Part shown: one piece after another, positions 14,965 to 23,042 of the stretch | Layout: every line of letters starts with the position of its first letter | Position numbering within the stretch: the first letter of the stretch is position 1 | NCBI GenBank assembly: GCA_964483475.1 | Contig: CAZAAH010000001.1 | Location: 50,399 to 114,398 of the forward strand | DNA length: 64,000 bases | Reading direction: 5' to 3' | Origin: VGLO01 sp964483475 | Lineage (GTDB): Bacteria > Patescibacteriota > Minisyncoccia > Minisyncoccales > Staskawiczbacteraceae | Notes under the pieces: generated by a model | The model's input: the letters and a program-made list of their open reading frames with translations, nothing else | What the model was told of the DNA's origin: nothing | Databases searched by the model: none | Program-made: the position numbers and the translations under genes

Positions 14965-15465
14965 ATGGCGCCCAAACCAAAAGAGCAAAGAGTTGAAGTA
15001 CTGATTGATGTCCAGAATTTGTATCATTCTGCAAGAAATCTCTACCATGCCAAAGTTAATTTTCAGGAAGTTTTAAAGCAGGCCGTGGCCGGAAGGAAAT
15101 TTATCAGGGCCTTTGGTTATGTGGTAAGAACAAAAACCGGCGAAGAGAAGCCTTTTTTTGATGCTTTAACCAAGCTGGGGATAGAAACTCGAGTTAGAGA
15201 TCTTCAGGAATTTTACGGCGGAGCCAAAAAAGCTGACTGGGACGTGGGCATTGTCATTGACGCCATTCGCACCGCTCAAAGCCTGGATGTGATTGTGTTG
15301 TGCTCTGGGGACGGAGATTTCATTGCGTTGGTTGAATACCTAAAAAACCAGGGTAAAAGAGTTGAGGTTTTGGCTTTTGGAAGAACAACCTCTGCAAAAT
15401 TAAAAGAAATAGCTGACGAGTTTATAGATTTAGATTTGTCAGAAAAATATTTATTAAAAAAATAA
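14965..15465 (+). CDS. NYN domain protein (LabA/DUF88 family)
   Basis: 166 residues with a PIN-like NYN fold. It opens VEVLIDVQNLYHSARNLY, with the first catalytic Asp in the 'D-x-x-N' motif, then has ADWDVGIVIDAIRTAQSLD (second acidic site) and VIVLCSGDGDFIALVEYL, the S-G-D-x-D-F signature. NYN proteins are presumed metal-dependent RNases; LabA is named after a cyanobacterial clock-output factor, but that role need not apply. Its start directly abuts the rpsO stop, and PNPase lies downstream, so a role in RNA turnover is plausible. Confidence 0.85.
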   Translation: MAPKPKEQRVEVLIDVQNLYHSARNLYHAKVNFQEVLKQAVAGRKFIRAFGYVVRTKTGEEKPFFDALTKLGIETRVRDLQEFYGGAKKADWDVGIVIDAIRTAQSLDVIVLCSGDGDFIALVEYLKNQGKRVEVLAFGRTTSAKLKEIADEFIDLDLSEKYLLKK

Positions 15466-15467
15466 TT

Positions 15468-15559
15468 GCTACCAAATACGAAAAATTTACGAATATACGA
15501 AAGTGTTTTAAATTTTAGAGCGTTTTCGTACATTCGTACTAAATTCGTATTTCGTAGCC
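15468..15559. repeat. Inverted word repeat (TACGAA / TTCGTA)
   Basis: GCTACCAAATACGAAAAATT at the left and a near reverse complement (TTCGTATTTCGTAGC) at the right enclose several copies of TACGAA then TTCGTA. The imperfect palindrome fills the gap between the NYN gene and pnp and could fold as a leader hairpin of pnp. Confidence 0.75.
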
Positions 15560-15565
15560 AAAAAA

Positions 15566-17686
15566 GTGGATAAGGAAATTTTTGAGTTAGAAATCGGCGG
15601 CAAACCGCTGAAAATAAAAATAACCGACTGGGCTACTCAAGCCAGCGGTTCTTGTCTGGTGCAATACGGTGAGACCGAAGTTATCGCCACAGCCGTGATG
15701 TCGCCATTTGAAAGGCAGGGAATTGATTTTTTTCCCCTAACCGTTGAATACGAGGAAAAGTTTTATGCTGCCGGGAAAATTTACGGCTCAAGGTTTTTAA
15801 AAAGGGAAAGCAGGCCAACCGACGAAGCCATTTTAACCAGCCGCATGATTGACCGGGCAATACGGCCACTCTTCCCAAAAGATTTCAAAAAAGAAGTCCA
15901 GGTGATTGTCACCTGCCTTTCTTGGGATGGTGAAAATGATCCTGATATTCCAGGAATGATTGCGGCTTCTTTTGCTTTACTCGTTTCCAATATTCCATGG
16001 AACGGACCTTTGGGAGCCATACGAATAAGCAAAGTTAACGACGAATTTATCTTAAATCCCAATTACAAACAACGGCAGGAAGGCACTATGGATTTGATCA
16101 TTTCGGCCATTCAAAAAGATGGAGAAGTTTTGGCCAATATGATTGAAATGGGAGGGAAAGAAGCTTTGGAGGAGGATGTTTTGAAGGCTTTTGACTTTAC
16201 TAAAGACACCATTTCAAAAATAATAGAATTCCAAAAAAAGATTGCCAAAAAATATGCTAAAGAAAAAATGGAGTTTCAGCCAGCCGTGGAACTGGAAATT
16301 TACAAAGACATCAAGGAATTTTTGGGAGATAAGTTAGATGATGCTATTACGAATGCCCCACCCGGAGAAAAAAACCTAGCGGCCGTTGAATTAATAAAAG
16401 AAGAGTTAGCCAAGTTTATCATGGAAAAATATCCTGACGAGGACAAAGAAAAGCAAATATTGCCATTCTTTGAAAAGGAAACCGAAAGAATTATACTTAA
16501 AAACATATTAGAAGAAAACAAAAGGCCAGACGGTAGAAAAGCTGATGAAATTCGTAATATTTTATGCGAAGTGGGAGTTCTTCCAAGAACCCACGGCAGC
16601 GGAATGTTTCAACGGGGACTCACCAAGGTTCTTTCAATTTTAACCTTGGGCGGGCCGGGCGACCAGCAAATTTTAGAAGGCATGGAGGTAGTGGGCAAAA
16701 AAAGATTTATGCACCATTATAATTTTCCCCCCTTTTCCACGGGGGAGACGGCTCCCATGAGAGGGCCCAAGCGGAGGGAAATCGGGCACGGCCACCTAGC
16801 TGAAAAAGCACTTTTGCCGATGATCCCCGACCCCCAACACTTTCCTTACACCATAAGAATTGTCTCTGAAGCTTTGTCGTCAAACGGATCCACTTCTATG
16901 GCTTCGGTTTGCGCTGCCACCATTGCTTTAATGGATGCCGGAGTTCCCATAAAAAATCCGGTGGCTGGAATTTCCATTGGTCTAGCCAAAGACGAGGAAT
17001 CTGGAAAATACAAAGTGTTAACTGACATCCAGGGGCCCGAAGATCACTTTGGAGACATGGACTTTAAGGTGGCAGGCACTCAAAATGGGATCACCGCCAT
17101 TCAAATGGATATTAAGATAGACGGTATCAGCAAAAAAATAATTGAGGAAGCTTTAAGTAGGGCAAAAGATGCAAGATTGAAAATTCTTGATATAATAAAG
17201 AAAACAATAGAACAACCCAGGCTTTCCCTTTCTATTTACGCTCCAAAAATAATTTCTTTTAAAATAAATCCATCAAAAATCGGGGAAGTTGTTGGGCCAA
17301 AGGGAAGCGTCATTAACAAGCTAATAGATGAGTTTGGGGTTACCATAGACATTGAAGACTCGGGGCTGGTATTTATAACCGGCCAGGATCAGGTAATGGC
17401 GGACGCTTGCGCCGCCAAAATCAAAGGCATTGCCAAAGAAGTTGAAGTGGGGGAAACGTTCACGGGAACTGTCAGAAAAATTATGGACTTTGGAGCTTTT
17501 GTTGATATATTGCCAGGACAGTCGGGGCTAGTACATATATCTAAATTTGTCCCCTATCAAATTAAAAATGTCCAAGAAGTGGTAAAAGAAGGAGATGTAA
17601 TTCCTGTAAAAGTAACTTCTATTGACGAATTAGGAAGAATTAATTTGTCAGCAATGGATGCTGGATTTAAACCAAAAAAGAAATAA
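15566..17686 (+). CDS. pnp: Polyribonucleotide nucleotidyltransferase (PNPase)
   Basis: 706 residues from a GTG start. Two RNase PH domains (about 1-225 and 315-545, the second with HHYNFPPFSTGETAPMRGPK and QGPEDHFGDMDFKVAG, the catalytic Asp region) flank a helical linker. A KH domain follows (IGEVVGPKGSVINKL near 570), then an S1 domain (VGETFTGTVRKIMDFGAFVD near 630). PNPase degrades RNA 3' to 5' by phosphorolysis and can add tails. The length and domain order are standard. It follows S15 and a NYN protein. Confidence 0.97.
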   Translation: MDKEIFELEIGGKPLKIKITDWATQASGSCLVQYGETEVIATAVMSPFERQGIDFFPLTVEYEEKFYAAGKIYGSRFLKRESRPTDEAILTSRMIDRAIRPLFPKDFKKEVQVIVTCLSWDGENDPDIPGMIAASFALLVSNIPWNGPLGAIRISKVNDEFILNPNYKQRQEGTMDLIISAIQKDGEVLANMIEMGGKEALEEDVLKAFDFTKDTISKIIEFQKKIAKKYAKEKMEFQPAVELEIYKDIKEFLGDKLDDAITNAPPGEKNLAAVELIKEELAKFIMEKYPDEDKEKQILPFFEKETERIILKNILEENKRPDGRKADEIRNILCEVGVLPRTHGSGMFQRGLTKVLSILTLGGPGDQQILEGMEVVGKKRFMHHYNFPPFSTGETAPMRGPKRREIGHGHLAEKALLPMIPDPQHFPYTIRIVSEALSSNGSTSMASVCAATIALMDAGVPIKNPVAGISIGLAKDEESGKYKVLTDIQGPEDHFGDMDFKVAGTQNGITAIQMDIKIDGISKKIIEEALSRAKDARLKILDIIKKTIEQPRLSLSIYAPKIISFKINPSKIGEVVGPKGSVINKLIDEFGVTIDIEDSGLVFITGQDQVMADACAAKIKGIAKEVEVGETFTGTVRKIMDFGAFVDILPGQSGLVHISKFVPYQIKNVQEVVKEGDVIPVKVTSIDELGRINLSAMDAGFKPKKK

Positions 17687-17699
17687 TCCAAGGATCACC

Positions 17700-18167
17700 A
17701 TGGCAAAAAAGGAAATAAAAATATTACAGGGGGTCAACATAAGAACGATGAAAAAAGACATCAAAAGTCTAAAGAGCGTTGGTTTTTTTAAAAAAAATAA
17801 TGTAAAAGAAATAAATCCAACTACAATTAAAAAAGAGGTTGTCAATCCTCCAAAAGTTACAGAGCAAAAACCAATGGTTGACCCTACTGTCAAAGTGGTG
17901 GCCGAAAAACCAACTATCGTCCAAAATAACTTTAAAGAAAAAACAAAAAACGAAACTTGGCCCGTCAAAAAAGAGGAAATAAGCAAAGTGCCAATAATAA
18001 ATGATTTTAAAAAACCTTTAGAGGAAAAAGTAAAGCCAGTAGAAAAAATTGACGATAAGGGTAGCGTTGAAAAACCCTCCTTTACTGCTGCGGGGACGCG
18101 TGAAGAAAAGAAAAGGACATTTATGGAAGATATTGAAAATTGGGCAAAATCAGCGAAAGAAGAATAG
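17700..18167 (+). CDS. Lys-rich low-complexity hypothetical protein, 155 aa
   Basis: I start at ATG 17700, 13 bases after the pnp stop; the earlier in-frame ATG lies within pnp. The N-terminus (MAKKEIKILQGVNIRTMKKD) is the only ordered-looking part. The rest is a Lys/Pro/Val/Thr-rich, probably disordered linker, ending in an acidic/aromatic segment (RTFMEDIENWAKSAKEE). No family recognised. A conserved head, long linker and short tail suggest an adaptor, which is inference only. Confidence 0.5.
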   Translation: MAKKEIKILQGVNIRTMKKDIKSLKSVGFFKKNNVKEINPTTIKKEVVNPPKVTEQKPMVDPTVKVVAEKPTIVQNNFKEKTKNETWPVKKEEISKVPIINDFKKPLEEKVKPVEKIDDKGSVEKPSFTAAGTREEKKRTFMEDIENWAKSAKEE

Positions 18168-18185
18168 AAATTTTATAAATGTAGT

Positions 18186-18554
18186 ATGGATGAAAAATTA
18201 ATAAAACAACTAAAAAGCAAGTTAGAAAAGGAAAAATCGGCTCTTAAAAAGGAGCTTTTGAGTTTTGCTAAGGAAGATAAAAATATAAAATACAATTGGA
18301 ATGCCAAATATCCAAACCGGGAAAATGGCAACATGGAAGAAGAAGCCGACGAAGTTCAAGAGTACGACAATCTGTTGAGCCTAGAGCATAATCTTGAGTT
18401 AAGGCTCAAAGACGTCAATTTAGCTTTGGAAAAAATGAAAGAAGGCAAATATGGGAAATGCGAAAAATGCGGCAAAGAAATTGAGCAAGAGAGGTTGCTG
18501 GCTTATCCAGAAGCAAAATTGTGCATGAAGTGTAATAGACCCGTTGCGAAATAA
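18186..18554 (+). CDS. DksA/TraR-type C4 zinc-finger protein
   Basis: 122 residues: a helical coiled-coil (residues 1-85) followed by a C4 zinc finger, GKCEKCGKEI...AKLCMKCNRP, with spacing C-x2-C-x17-C-x2-C as in DksA/TraR. DksA-type proteins enter the RNA polymerase secondary channel and alter promoter selection. The tip of the coiled coil lacks an obvious D-x-x-D-x-A motif, so the regulatory activity is uncertain. A TATAAA box ends six bases before the ATG, fitting a leaderless transcript. Confidence 0.82.
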   Translation: MDEKLIKQLKSKLEKEKSALKKELLSFAKEDKNIKYNWNAKYPNRENGNMEEEADEVQEYDNLLSLEHNLELRLKDVNLALEKMKEGKYGKCEKCGKEIEQERLLAYPEAKLCMKCNRPVAK

Positions 18555-18615
18555 GAATTGACGCCTAAGGCGGATTTTTTAATGCGCTTTTAATGAGAGA
18601 AGGCCTAAAATGGCC

Positions 18616-18643
18616 TTGACAGTCTTGGTTGACGGTATATACT
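18616..18643 (+). promoter_or_regulatory. Sigma-70-type promoter for the secreted protein gene
   Basis: TTGACA (18616-18621), 16-bp spacer, TATACT (18638-18643). The transcript leader contains a 9-bp inverted repeat, GGGAAACAT (18657-18665) and ATGTTTCCC (18709-18717), then a strong ribosome site (AAAGGAGG) before the start at 18746. Confidence 0.7.
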
Positions 18644-18745
18644 AAAATTAGCTCTAGGGAAACATATTTTTTCTCTTGTTTGGTGTAAATTAAATAGAGA
18701 TAAAAAACATGTTTCCCTTGTTTGAAAACCCAAAAGGAGGTTGAC

Positions 18746-19225
18746 ATGAAAAGGTTCGTAGCTACTTTAGTTTCTTTAATTTTGGTGAATAATATGTTGT
18801 TTGCTGGCCCGCCCGCAAAAACCAAAGAAAAATCGACATCGGAAGAATCAAAAAAAACTGTGGGAAGTAGTAACAAGAAAGAAAAAGATGATTTGTTTTT
18901 GAGGGTCTCGTTTGACGACAAGAAAGTAGGGGCTGCAGGGTATAAGACAAGAACAATCGAAATTCTTATGTTTTCAAAAGGGAAGAACGAGAAGACTTAT
19001 AATGTTTATATGGTAGAGCCGGGAAATAGTAAAGAAAAGCCAATCGGAGTCGTTGATATGAGTAAGCAAATAAATCCTGGCTGGAAGAAAAAAGGCGAAA
19101 ATGAATGGGCAAAAAGTCAGAATATAACAGTTGTAACGAATGGGAACGGAGTGAAGATGACGGGGTATGAAATTATTGTAAAAGATAAAGATGGAGAGCT
19201 GGTCACAAAAAAACCAGTTTGGTAG
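18746..19225 (+). CDS. Secreted hypothetical protein, 159 aa
   Basis: I start at ATG 18746 because AAGGAGGTTGAC precedes it, among the strongest ribosome sites in the window. Residues 1-19 form a signal peptide (MKRFVATLVSLILVNNMLFA). A Lys/Ser/Thr-rich linker follows, then a beta-rich domain from about residue 55 (DLFLRVSFDDKKVGAAGYKT...). No family recognised. It has its own promoter and no operon partners. The strong ribosome site contrasts with most neighbours, which have weak or no such sites. Confidence 0.65.
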   Translation: MKRFVATLVSLILVNNMLFAGPPAKTKEKSTSEESKKTVGSSNKKEKDDLFLRVSFDDKKVGAAGYKTRTIEILMFSKGKNEKTYNVYMVEPGNSKEKPIGVVDMSKQINPGWKKKGENEWAKSQNITVVTNGNGVKMTGYEIIVKDKDGELVTKKPVW

Positions 19226-19303
19226 AATAACCTCCAAAGAAAAAAGTGCAAGGTAAGGCCCGCGGACTATTTTGGTTCAACGGCTTTTTTTTATTATGTT
19301 ATG

Positions 19304-19312
19304 TGATACTAT
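19304..19312 (+). promoter_or_regulatory. Extended -10 box directly upstream of comM
   Basis: TGATACTAT (TGn plus TACTAT) ends eight bases before the ATG at 19321. Transcription would start at or beside the start codon, giving a leaderless mRNA. Confidence 0.55.
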
Positions 19313-19320
19313 GAGAACAT

Positions 19321-20839
19321 ATGCCAAGCAAAGTTTTTTCGGCGGCCATCGTGGGGCTTGATGCCAAATTAGTTGAAGTTGAAGTTGATGTTTCCCATGG
19401 ATTAAGGTCTTTTTCAATAGTTGGGCTTCCCGACAAAGCTATTAAAGAGGCTGAAGAACGGGTGGACTCGGCAATAAAAAGCTCCAAGCTGCTCTCGCCC
19501 CATTCAAGAACATTTAAAGTGCTGGTGAATCTTGCCCCGGCCGATTTAAAAAAAGAGGGTTCTTTGTATGACTTGCCAATTGCTTTGGCTTTTTTAATTG
19601 CCTCAAAGCAAACCAGCTTCAATCCAGAGGGTAAAATGTTTTTAGGAGAGCTGTCTTTAGATGGAAAACTGCGCCCCGTAAAGGGCGCCTTATCGTTTGC
19701 TTTGCTGGCCAAACAAAAAGGATTTAAAGAAATCATTTTGCCGGCCCAAAATGCTGCCGAAGCTGGCTTAGTAAAAGAAATAAAAACCGTTGGAGTTGAT
19801 TCGTTAGCACAGGCTTTAGCCTATTTAGAAAAAAGAGTGGAAATTAAAAATCCAGAATTTAATGAATATAACAACGTTGTAGCGATTAACCATATTGATA
19901 TGAGTTGGGTGAAGGGGCAGGAATACGCCAAGCGTGCCCTTGAAATAACGGCCGCCGGCGGCCATAACCTATTCATGTTCGGGCCACCGGGCGGAGGAAA
20001 GAGTTTATTGGCCAAAGCCCTGCCGTCAATTTTGCCTGAATTGAATTTTGCCGAATCTTTGGAGGTGACAAAAATTTATAGCGTCGCCGGACTTATGCAA
20101 GAAAACCAAACACTGGTAAAAACGCGTCCCTTTCGCGCCCCCCCACCATGTCTCCTCCGATGTTTCGCTGGTTGGTGGAGGAACGCCGCCCAGAATCGGA
20201 GAAATTACCCTGGCCCACCGGGGCGTTTTATTTCTTGATGAATTTCCTGAATTTCACAGAGACGTCCTGGAAAGCTTAAGGCAGCCTTTAGAAGACGGAA
20301 AGATTACTATCACCAGGGCAAAATATAATGTAAGCTATCCGGCCAGGTTTATGCTGGTGGCCGCCAGCAACCCCTGCCCCTGCGGATACCTTTCTGACCC
20401 GGAACGAAGTTGCATTTGTTCGCCTTCCCAAATTGCAATGTATCGAAGAAAAATTTCGGGACCCCTCATGGACAGGATGGATATTTTTATTGAGGTTCCA
20501 GCCGTCAAATACGAAAAATTAACGGCCGAGTCAGCCGAAAAACAAAGTGAAGCCCTCCGTCAAAAAATAGAAAATGTCAGAGAGATTCAAAAAGAAAGAT
20601 TTAAGAACGAAAAAATGTTAGTAAACTCTGAAATGCAAATCCCCGAAATTAAAAATTACTGCCAGCACGATAGCCAATCGCAAAGTCTTTTGAAAAAATA
20701 TGTGGATTCTGGAAAGTTGTCGGCTAGGGGATACCACCGAGTTTTAAAAGTTGCCAGGACAATAGCGGATCTAGCGCTATTTGAAAATATTCAAAAAGAT
20801 CATATTGCTGAAGCCTTAATGTATCGGCTTAGGGAGTAA
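19321..20839 (+). pseudogene. comM: ComM/YifB-type Mg-chelatase-like AAA ATPase, frameshifted
   Basis: The frame encodes the N-terminal Lon-protease-like domain (HGLRSFSIVGLPDKAIKEA) and the AAA Walker A (GPPGGGKSLLAKALPSILP), then goes out of frame in a run of seven C at 20138-20144. Reading from there in the next frame restores the expected sequence: PRIGEITLAHRGVLFLDEFP (Walker B), LVAASNPCPCGYLSDP and the Mg-chelatase C-terminal domain to 20839. With one C fewer the product would be about 505 residues, full family length. ComM is a helicase that aids branch migration during natural transformation. Sequencing error in the homopolymer is the simplest explanation. Confidence 0.9.
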
Positions 20840-20841
20840 AT

Positions 20842-20873
20842 AAAAAAAGGCGGCCCCGCGGCCGCCTTTTTTT
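20842..20873. terminator. Bidirectional terminator between comM and the LysM/M23 gene
   Basis: A 7-bp stem GGCGGCC/GGCCGCC with loop CCGC is flanked by seven A and seven T, so it works for both convergent genes. Confidence 0.92.
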
Positions 20874-20881
20874 AAATCAAT

Positions 20882-22051
20882 TTATTTTTTCGTCACATCC
20901 ACGATTTGTCCTGGCCTTACTCTTGAAGCAACATAATTGCTTGCTCCCATAACTTGAAAGTGGACGTGGCAGCCCGTTGCCTCACCAGTTTGGCCTTCTA
21001 AACCAATTCTGTCGCCCGTATCAACCTTGTCTCCTGGTTTTACAAAAACGGTGCTTAAGTGGCCGTAGTAAGTGGTAACTCCGTTGGGATGCAAAATAAT
21101 AACATGGTTTCCCATCCCAAAATTCCATTTACCATTTCCCACCGCTCTTTGAACAGTGCCTTCTGCCACAGCATAAACTGACGAGCCACAACCATCAAGA
21201 GAGGCCAAGTCAACTGCGTTAAAAAAGTGTAGCCCTTGAGTTTCTTTGAACTTTAGCAAAGGAAAAATCCAAGAACTTCCAGCTAAAGGAGTTTCAATAA
21301 TTGACGGGGCTAATTTACTAGGCATTACTCCATCTGGAACAATTAGAATGTCTCCTACAAAAATATCGGCTTCGTTTGCTAAGTCATTAAAAGCAATAAC
21401 GTCATCAGCTTTGGCTTTATAATTTTTAGCAACTTGGCTTACGGTGTCACCCTGTTTTACAATATGAATAACTCCAGAAACCGGCAAAATGGTAAGGCTT
21501 TGGCCCTCTTTAAGCCTCTGGCCTCTCGACAAATTGTTTGCCCACATAACAGTATTAGCTGAAATGTTGAAATGTTGGGCCACTGACTCAATGGTATCTC
21601 CAGGCTGGACGGAATAATCAACCACTTCTTTTCTGGCTTGGGGAGCTTCTCCGAAAACATCTCCTAAAGTTTGAGCAGTTAAAATTCTCGGAGTAGAAAC
21701 ACCGTAAATAAAATTATCTTGGATTTTTAAGTCCGGAGTTTCAATGGCTATAGCTTTATCTTGGCTGAAAAATGGATCGCTGTTGTCTATATTTTTATTG
21801 TCTTTCAAAAAATTTTTAACAAGGACAGTGTCTCCGTTAAAATAACTGAGTTTGGCCAAGCTTTGAGAGCCCAAAAACAAAAATACCAGCAAAATGATGG
21901 AAAGCGACCCAAAATAAAAGAAAGGATTTTTGAATAATCCCCTTGAATACGTTTTTTTTGCCCTATTAAATAATATTTTTTTGATTTTACCCTTTGAGCC
22001 TTTCAAAAAATTATTTAATTGGGCTGATTTTTTACCGGAAAGTGTAGACAA
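20882..22051 (-). CDS. LysM-M23 murein hydrolase-type protein
   Basis: 389 residues. One transmembrane helix lies near residues 46-68 (FYFGSLSIILLVFLFLGSQS), then a spacer, two LysM repeats near 147-192 (VQPGDTIESVAQHFNISANT) and 195-242 (VKQGDTVSQVAKNYKAKADD), and an M23 peptidase domain near 270-385. The M23 zinc ligands are visible in HFFNAVD (H-x-x-x-D) and CHVHFQ (H-x-H). It would be anchored in the membrane, bind peptidoglycan through LysM and cut cross-bridges, or act as a scaffold. All catalytic residues expected from these motifs are present. Confidence 0.92.
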   Translation of the reverse strand: MSTLSGKKSAQLNNFLKGSKGKIKKILFNRAKKTYSRGLFKNPFFYFGSLSIILLVFLFLGSQSLAKLSYFNGDTVLVKNFLKDNKNIDNSDPFFSQDKAIAIETPDLKIQDNFIYGVSTPRILTAQTLGDVFGEAPQARKEVVDYSVQPGDTIESVAQHFNISANTVMWANNLSRGQRLKEGQSLTILPVSGVIHIVKQGDTVSQVAKNYKAKADDVIAFNDLANEADIFVGDILIVPDGVMPSKLAPSIIETPLAGSSWIFPLLKFKETQGLHFFNAVDLASLDGCGSSVYAVAEGTVQRAVGNGKWNFGMGNHVIILHPNGVTTYYGHLSTVFVKPGDKVDTGDRIGLEGQTGEATGCHVHFQVMGASNYVASRVRPGQIVDVTKK

Positions 22052-22125
22052 ATGTATCTAAATCTGTTGCTATTAATTTCTATTAATATTTGGTTAAATT
22101 TAGCATTTTCAAAGCCCTAAGTCAA

Positions 22126-22160
22126 GCCTTCACTCTGTGAGTCCCCCACAGAGTGAAGGC
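22126..22160. repeat. 14-bp perfect hairpin upstream of rsmA
   Basis: GCCTTCACTCTGTG (22126-22139) and its exact complement (22147-22160) flank the loop AGTCCCC. It lies between the divergent LysM/M23 and rsmA genes. Rightwards it is followed by ATTTTTATT, so a terminator role is possible although no plus-strand gene ends just before it. Confidence 0.85.
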
Positions 22161-22189
22161 TCAAGATTTTTATTAAAGGGGCGATGAGA

Positions 22190-22195
22190 TATAAT
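22190..22195 (+). promoter_or_regulatory. -10 box directly upstream of rsmA
   Basis: TATAAT ends six bases before the ATG at 22202. This places the transcription start at the start codon and excludes the in-frame ATG at 22184, which would lie in the promoter. Confidence 0.6.
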
Positions 22196-22201
22196 AAAGA
22201 A

Positions 22202-23038
22202 ATGGATTTGCTGTCAATAAAAAATATAAAATTCATTTTAGCCAAACACAATGCCAAACCCTCAAAGGGGATGGGACAAAATTTTTTGGTTGACAGACCG
22301 ACCCTAAATAAAATTATCGCGGTGGCCGAATTAACCAAAGAGGATGTTATTTTGGAAGTGGGGCCGGGACTAGGAACACTTACCCAAGAATTAGCAAAGA
22401 GAGTAAAAAAAGTCATTGCCGTGGAAAAAGATGCAAAAATGATAGAAATGTTAAAAGAAAATTTAAAAGATTACAAAAATATTGAAATCATCAAAGGTGA
22501 TATTCTTAAATTCTCAAGCTCCCAGCTCCAAGCTTCGAGCTTCAAAGTTGTAGCTAATATTCCTTATTACCTAACTTCACCATTAATTAGGAAATTTTTG
22601 GAAGATAAAAATCCCCCAGAGCAAATTATTTTAATGGTTCAAAAAGAGATCGCCCAAAAAATTTGTGCAAAACCCCCGAGAATGAGTTTGTTGTCGGTAT
22701 CGGTACAATTTTATGCTAGTCCTAACATAATTACTTATGTTTCCAAAAATTGTTTTTGGCCAAGGCCAAAAGTTGATTCGGCAATCATAAAAATAGTTAA
22801 AAGTGAGAGGCGAAAAGTGAAAAGCGATGTGGAAAAGTTTTTTACCATCGTAAAAGCGGGATTTTCCCATCCAAGAAAACAGCTTGTGAATAACCTGTCT
22901 ACCTTGAAACTCCCAGATGGTGTAACATTAGATAAATCTGCCGCAAGCAATTGGCTTTTAAAAAATAATATAAGCCCAAACCAAAGAGCTGAAACTCTAA
23001 GTGTTGACGACTGGATTAAACTAACCAACAGTTTTTAA
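22202..23038 (+). CDS. rsmA: 16S rRNA dimethyladenosine transferase (KsgA)
   Basis: 278 residues from ATG 22202. It carries GMGQNFLVD near the N-terminus, the SAM-binding motif EVGPGLGTLTQEL and the catalytic NIPYYLTSPL (N-I-P-Y). It dimethylates two adjacent adenines in the 3' terminal hairpin of 16S rRNA late in 30S assembly. A segment just before the NIPY motif (FSSSQLQASSFKVV) is encoded by AGCTCC/AGCTTC word repeats and seems to be an in-frame insertion. Four bases separate it from the TrbL-like gene, which probably shares its transcript. Confidence 0.95.
   Translation: MDLLSIKNIKFILAKHNAKPSKGMGQNFLVDRPTLNKIIAVAELTKEDVILEVGPGLGTLTQELAKRVKKVIAVEKDAKMIEMLKENLKDYKNIEIIKGDILKFSSSQLQASSFKVVANIPYYLTSPLIRKFLEDKNPPEQIILMVQKEIAQKICAKPPRMSLLSVSVQFYASPNIITYVSKNCFWPRPKVDSAIIKIVKSERRKVKSDVEKFFTIVKAGFSHPRKQLVNNLSTLKLPDGVTLDKSAASNWLLKNNISPNQRAETLSVDDWIKLTNSF
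22513..22548. repeat. Word repeat inside rsmA
   Basis: CTCAAGCTCCCAGCTCCAAG then CTTCGAGCTTCAAA: overlapping variants of AGCTCC/AGCTTC, read in-frame within rsmA. The intergenic region at 27660-27779 uses the same words. Confidence 0.7.
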
Positions 23039-23042
23039 TAAA

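Noticed and set aside
18562..18580. Terminator after the DksA-like gene
   Set aside because: CGCC-TAA-GGCG plus T-run is suggestive, but the stem is only 4 bp.
19256..19292. Terminator after the secreted protein gene
   Set aside because: Only a weak GCC/GGC pairing with a long loop precedes the T-run; not strong enough to list as a feature.
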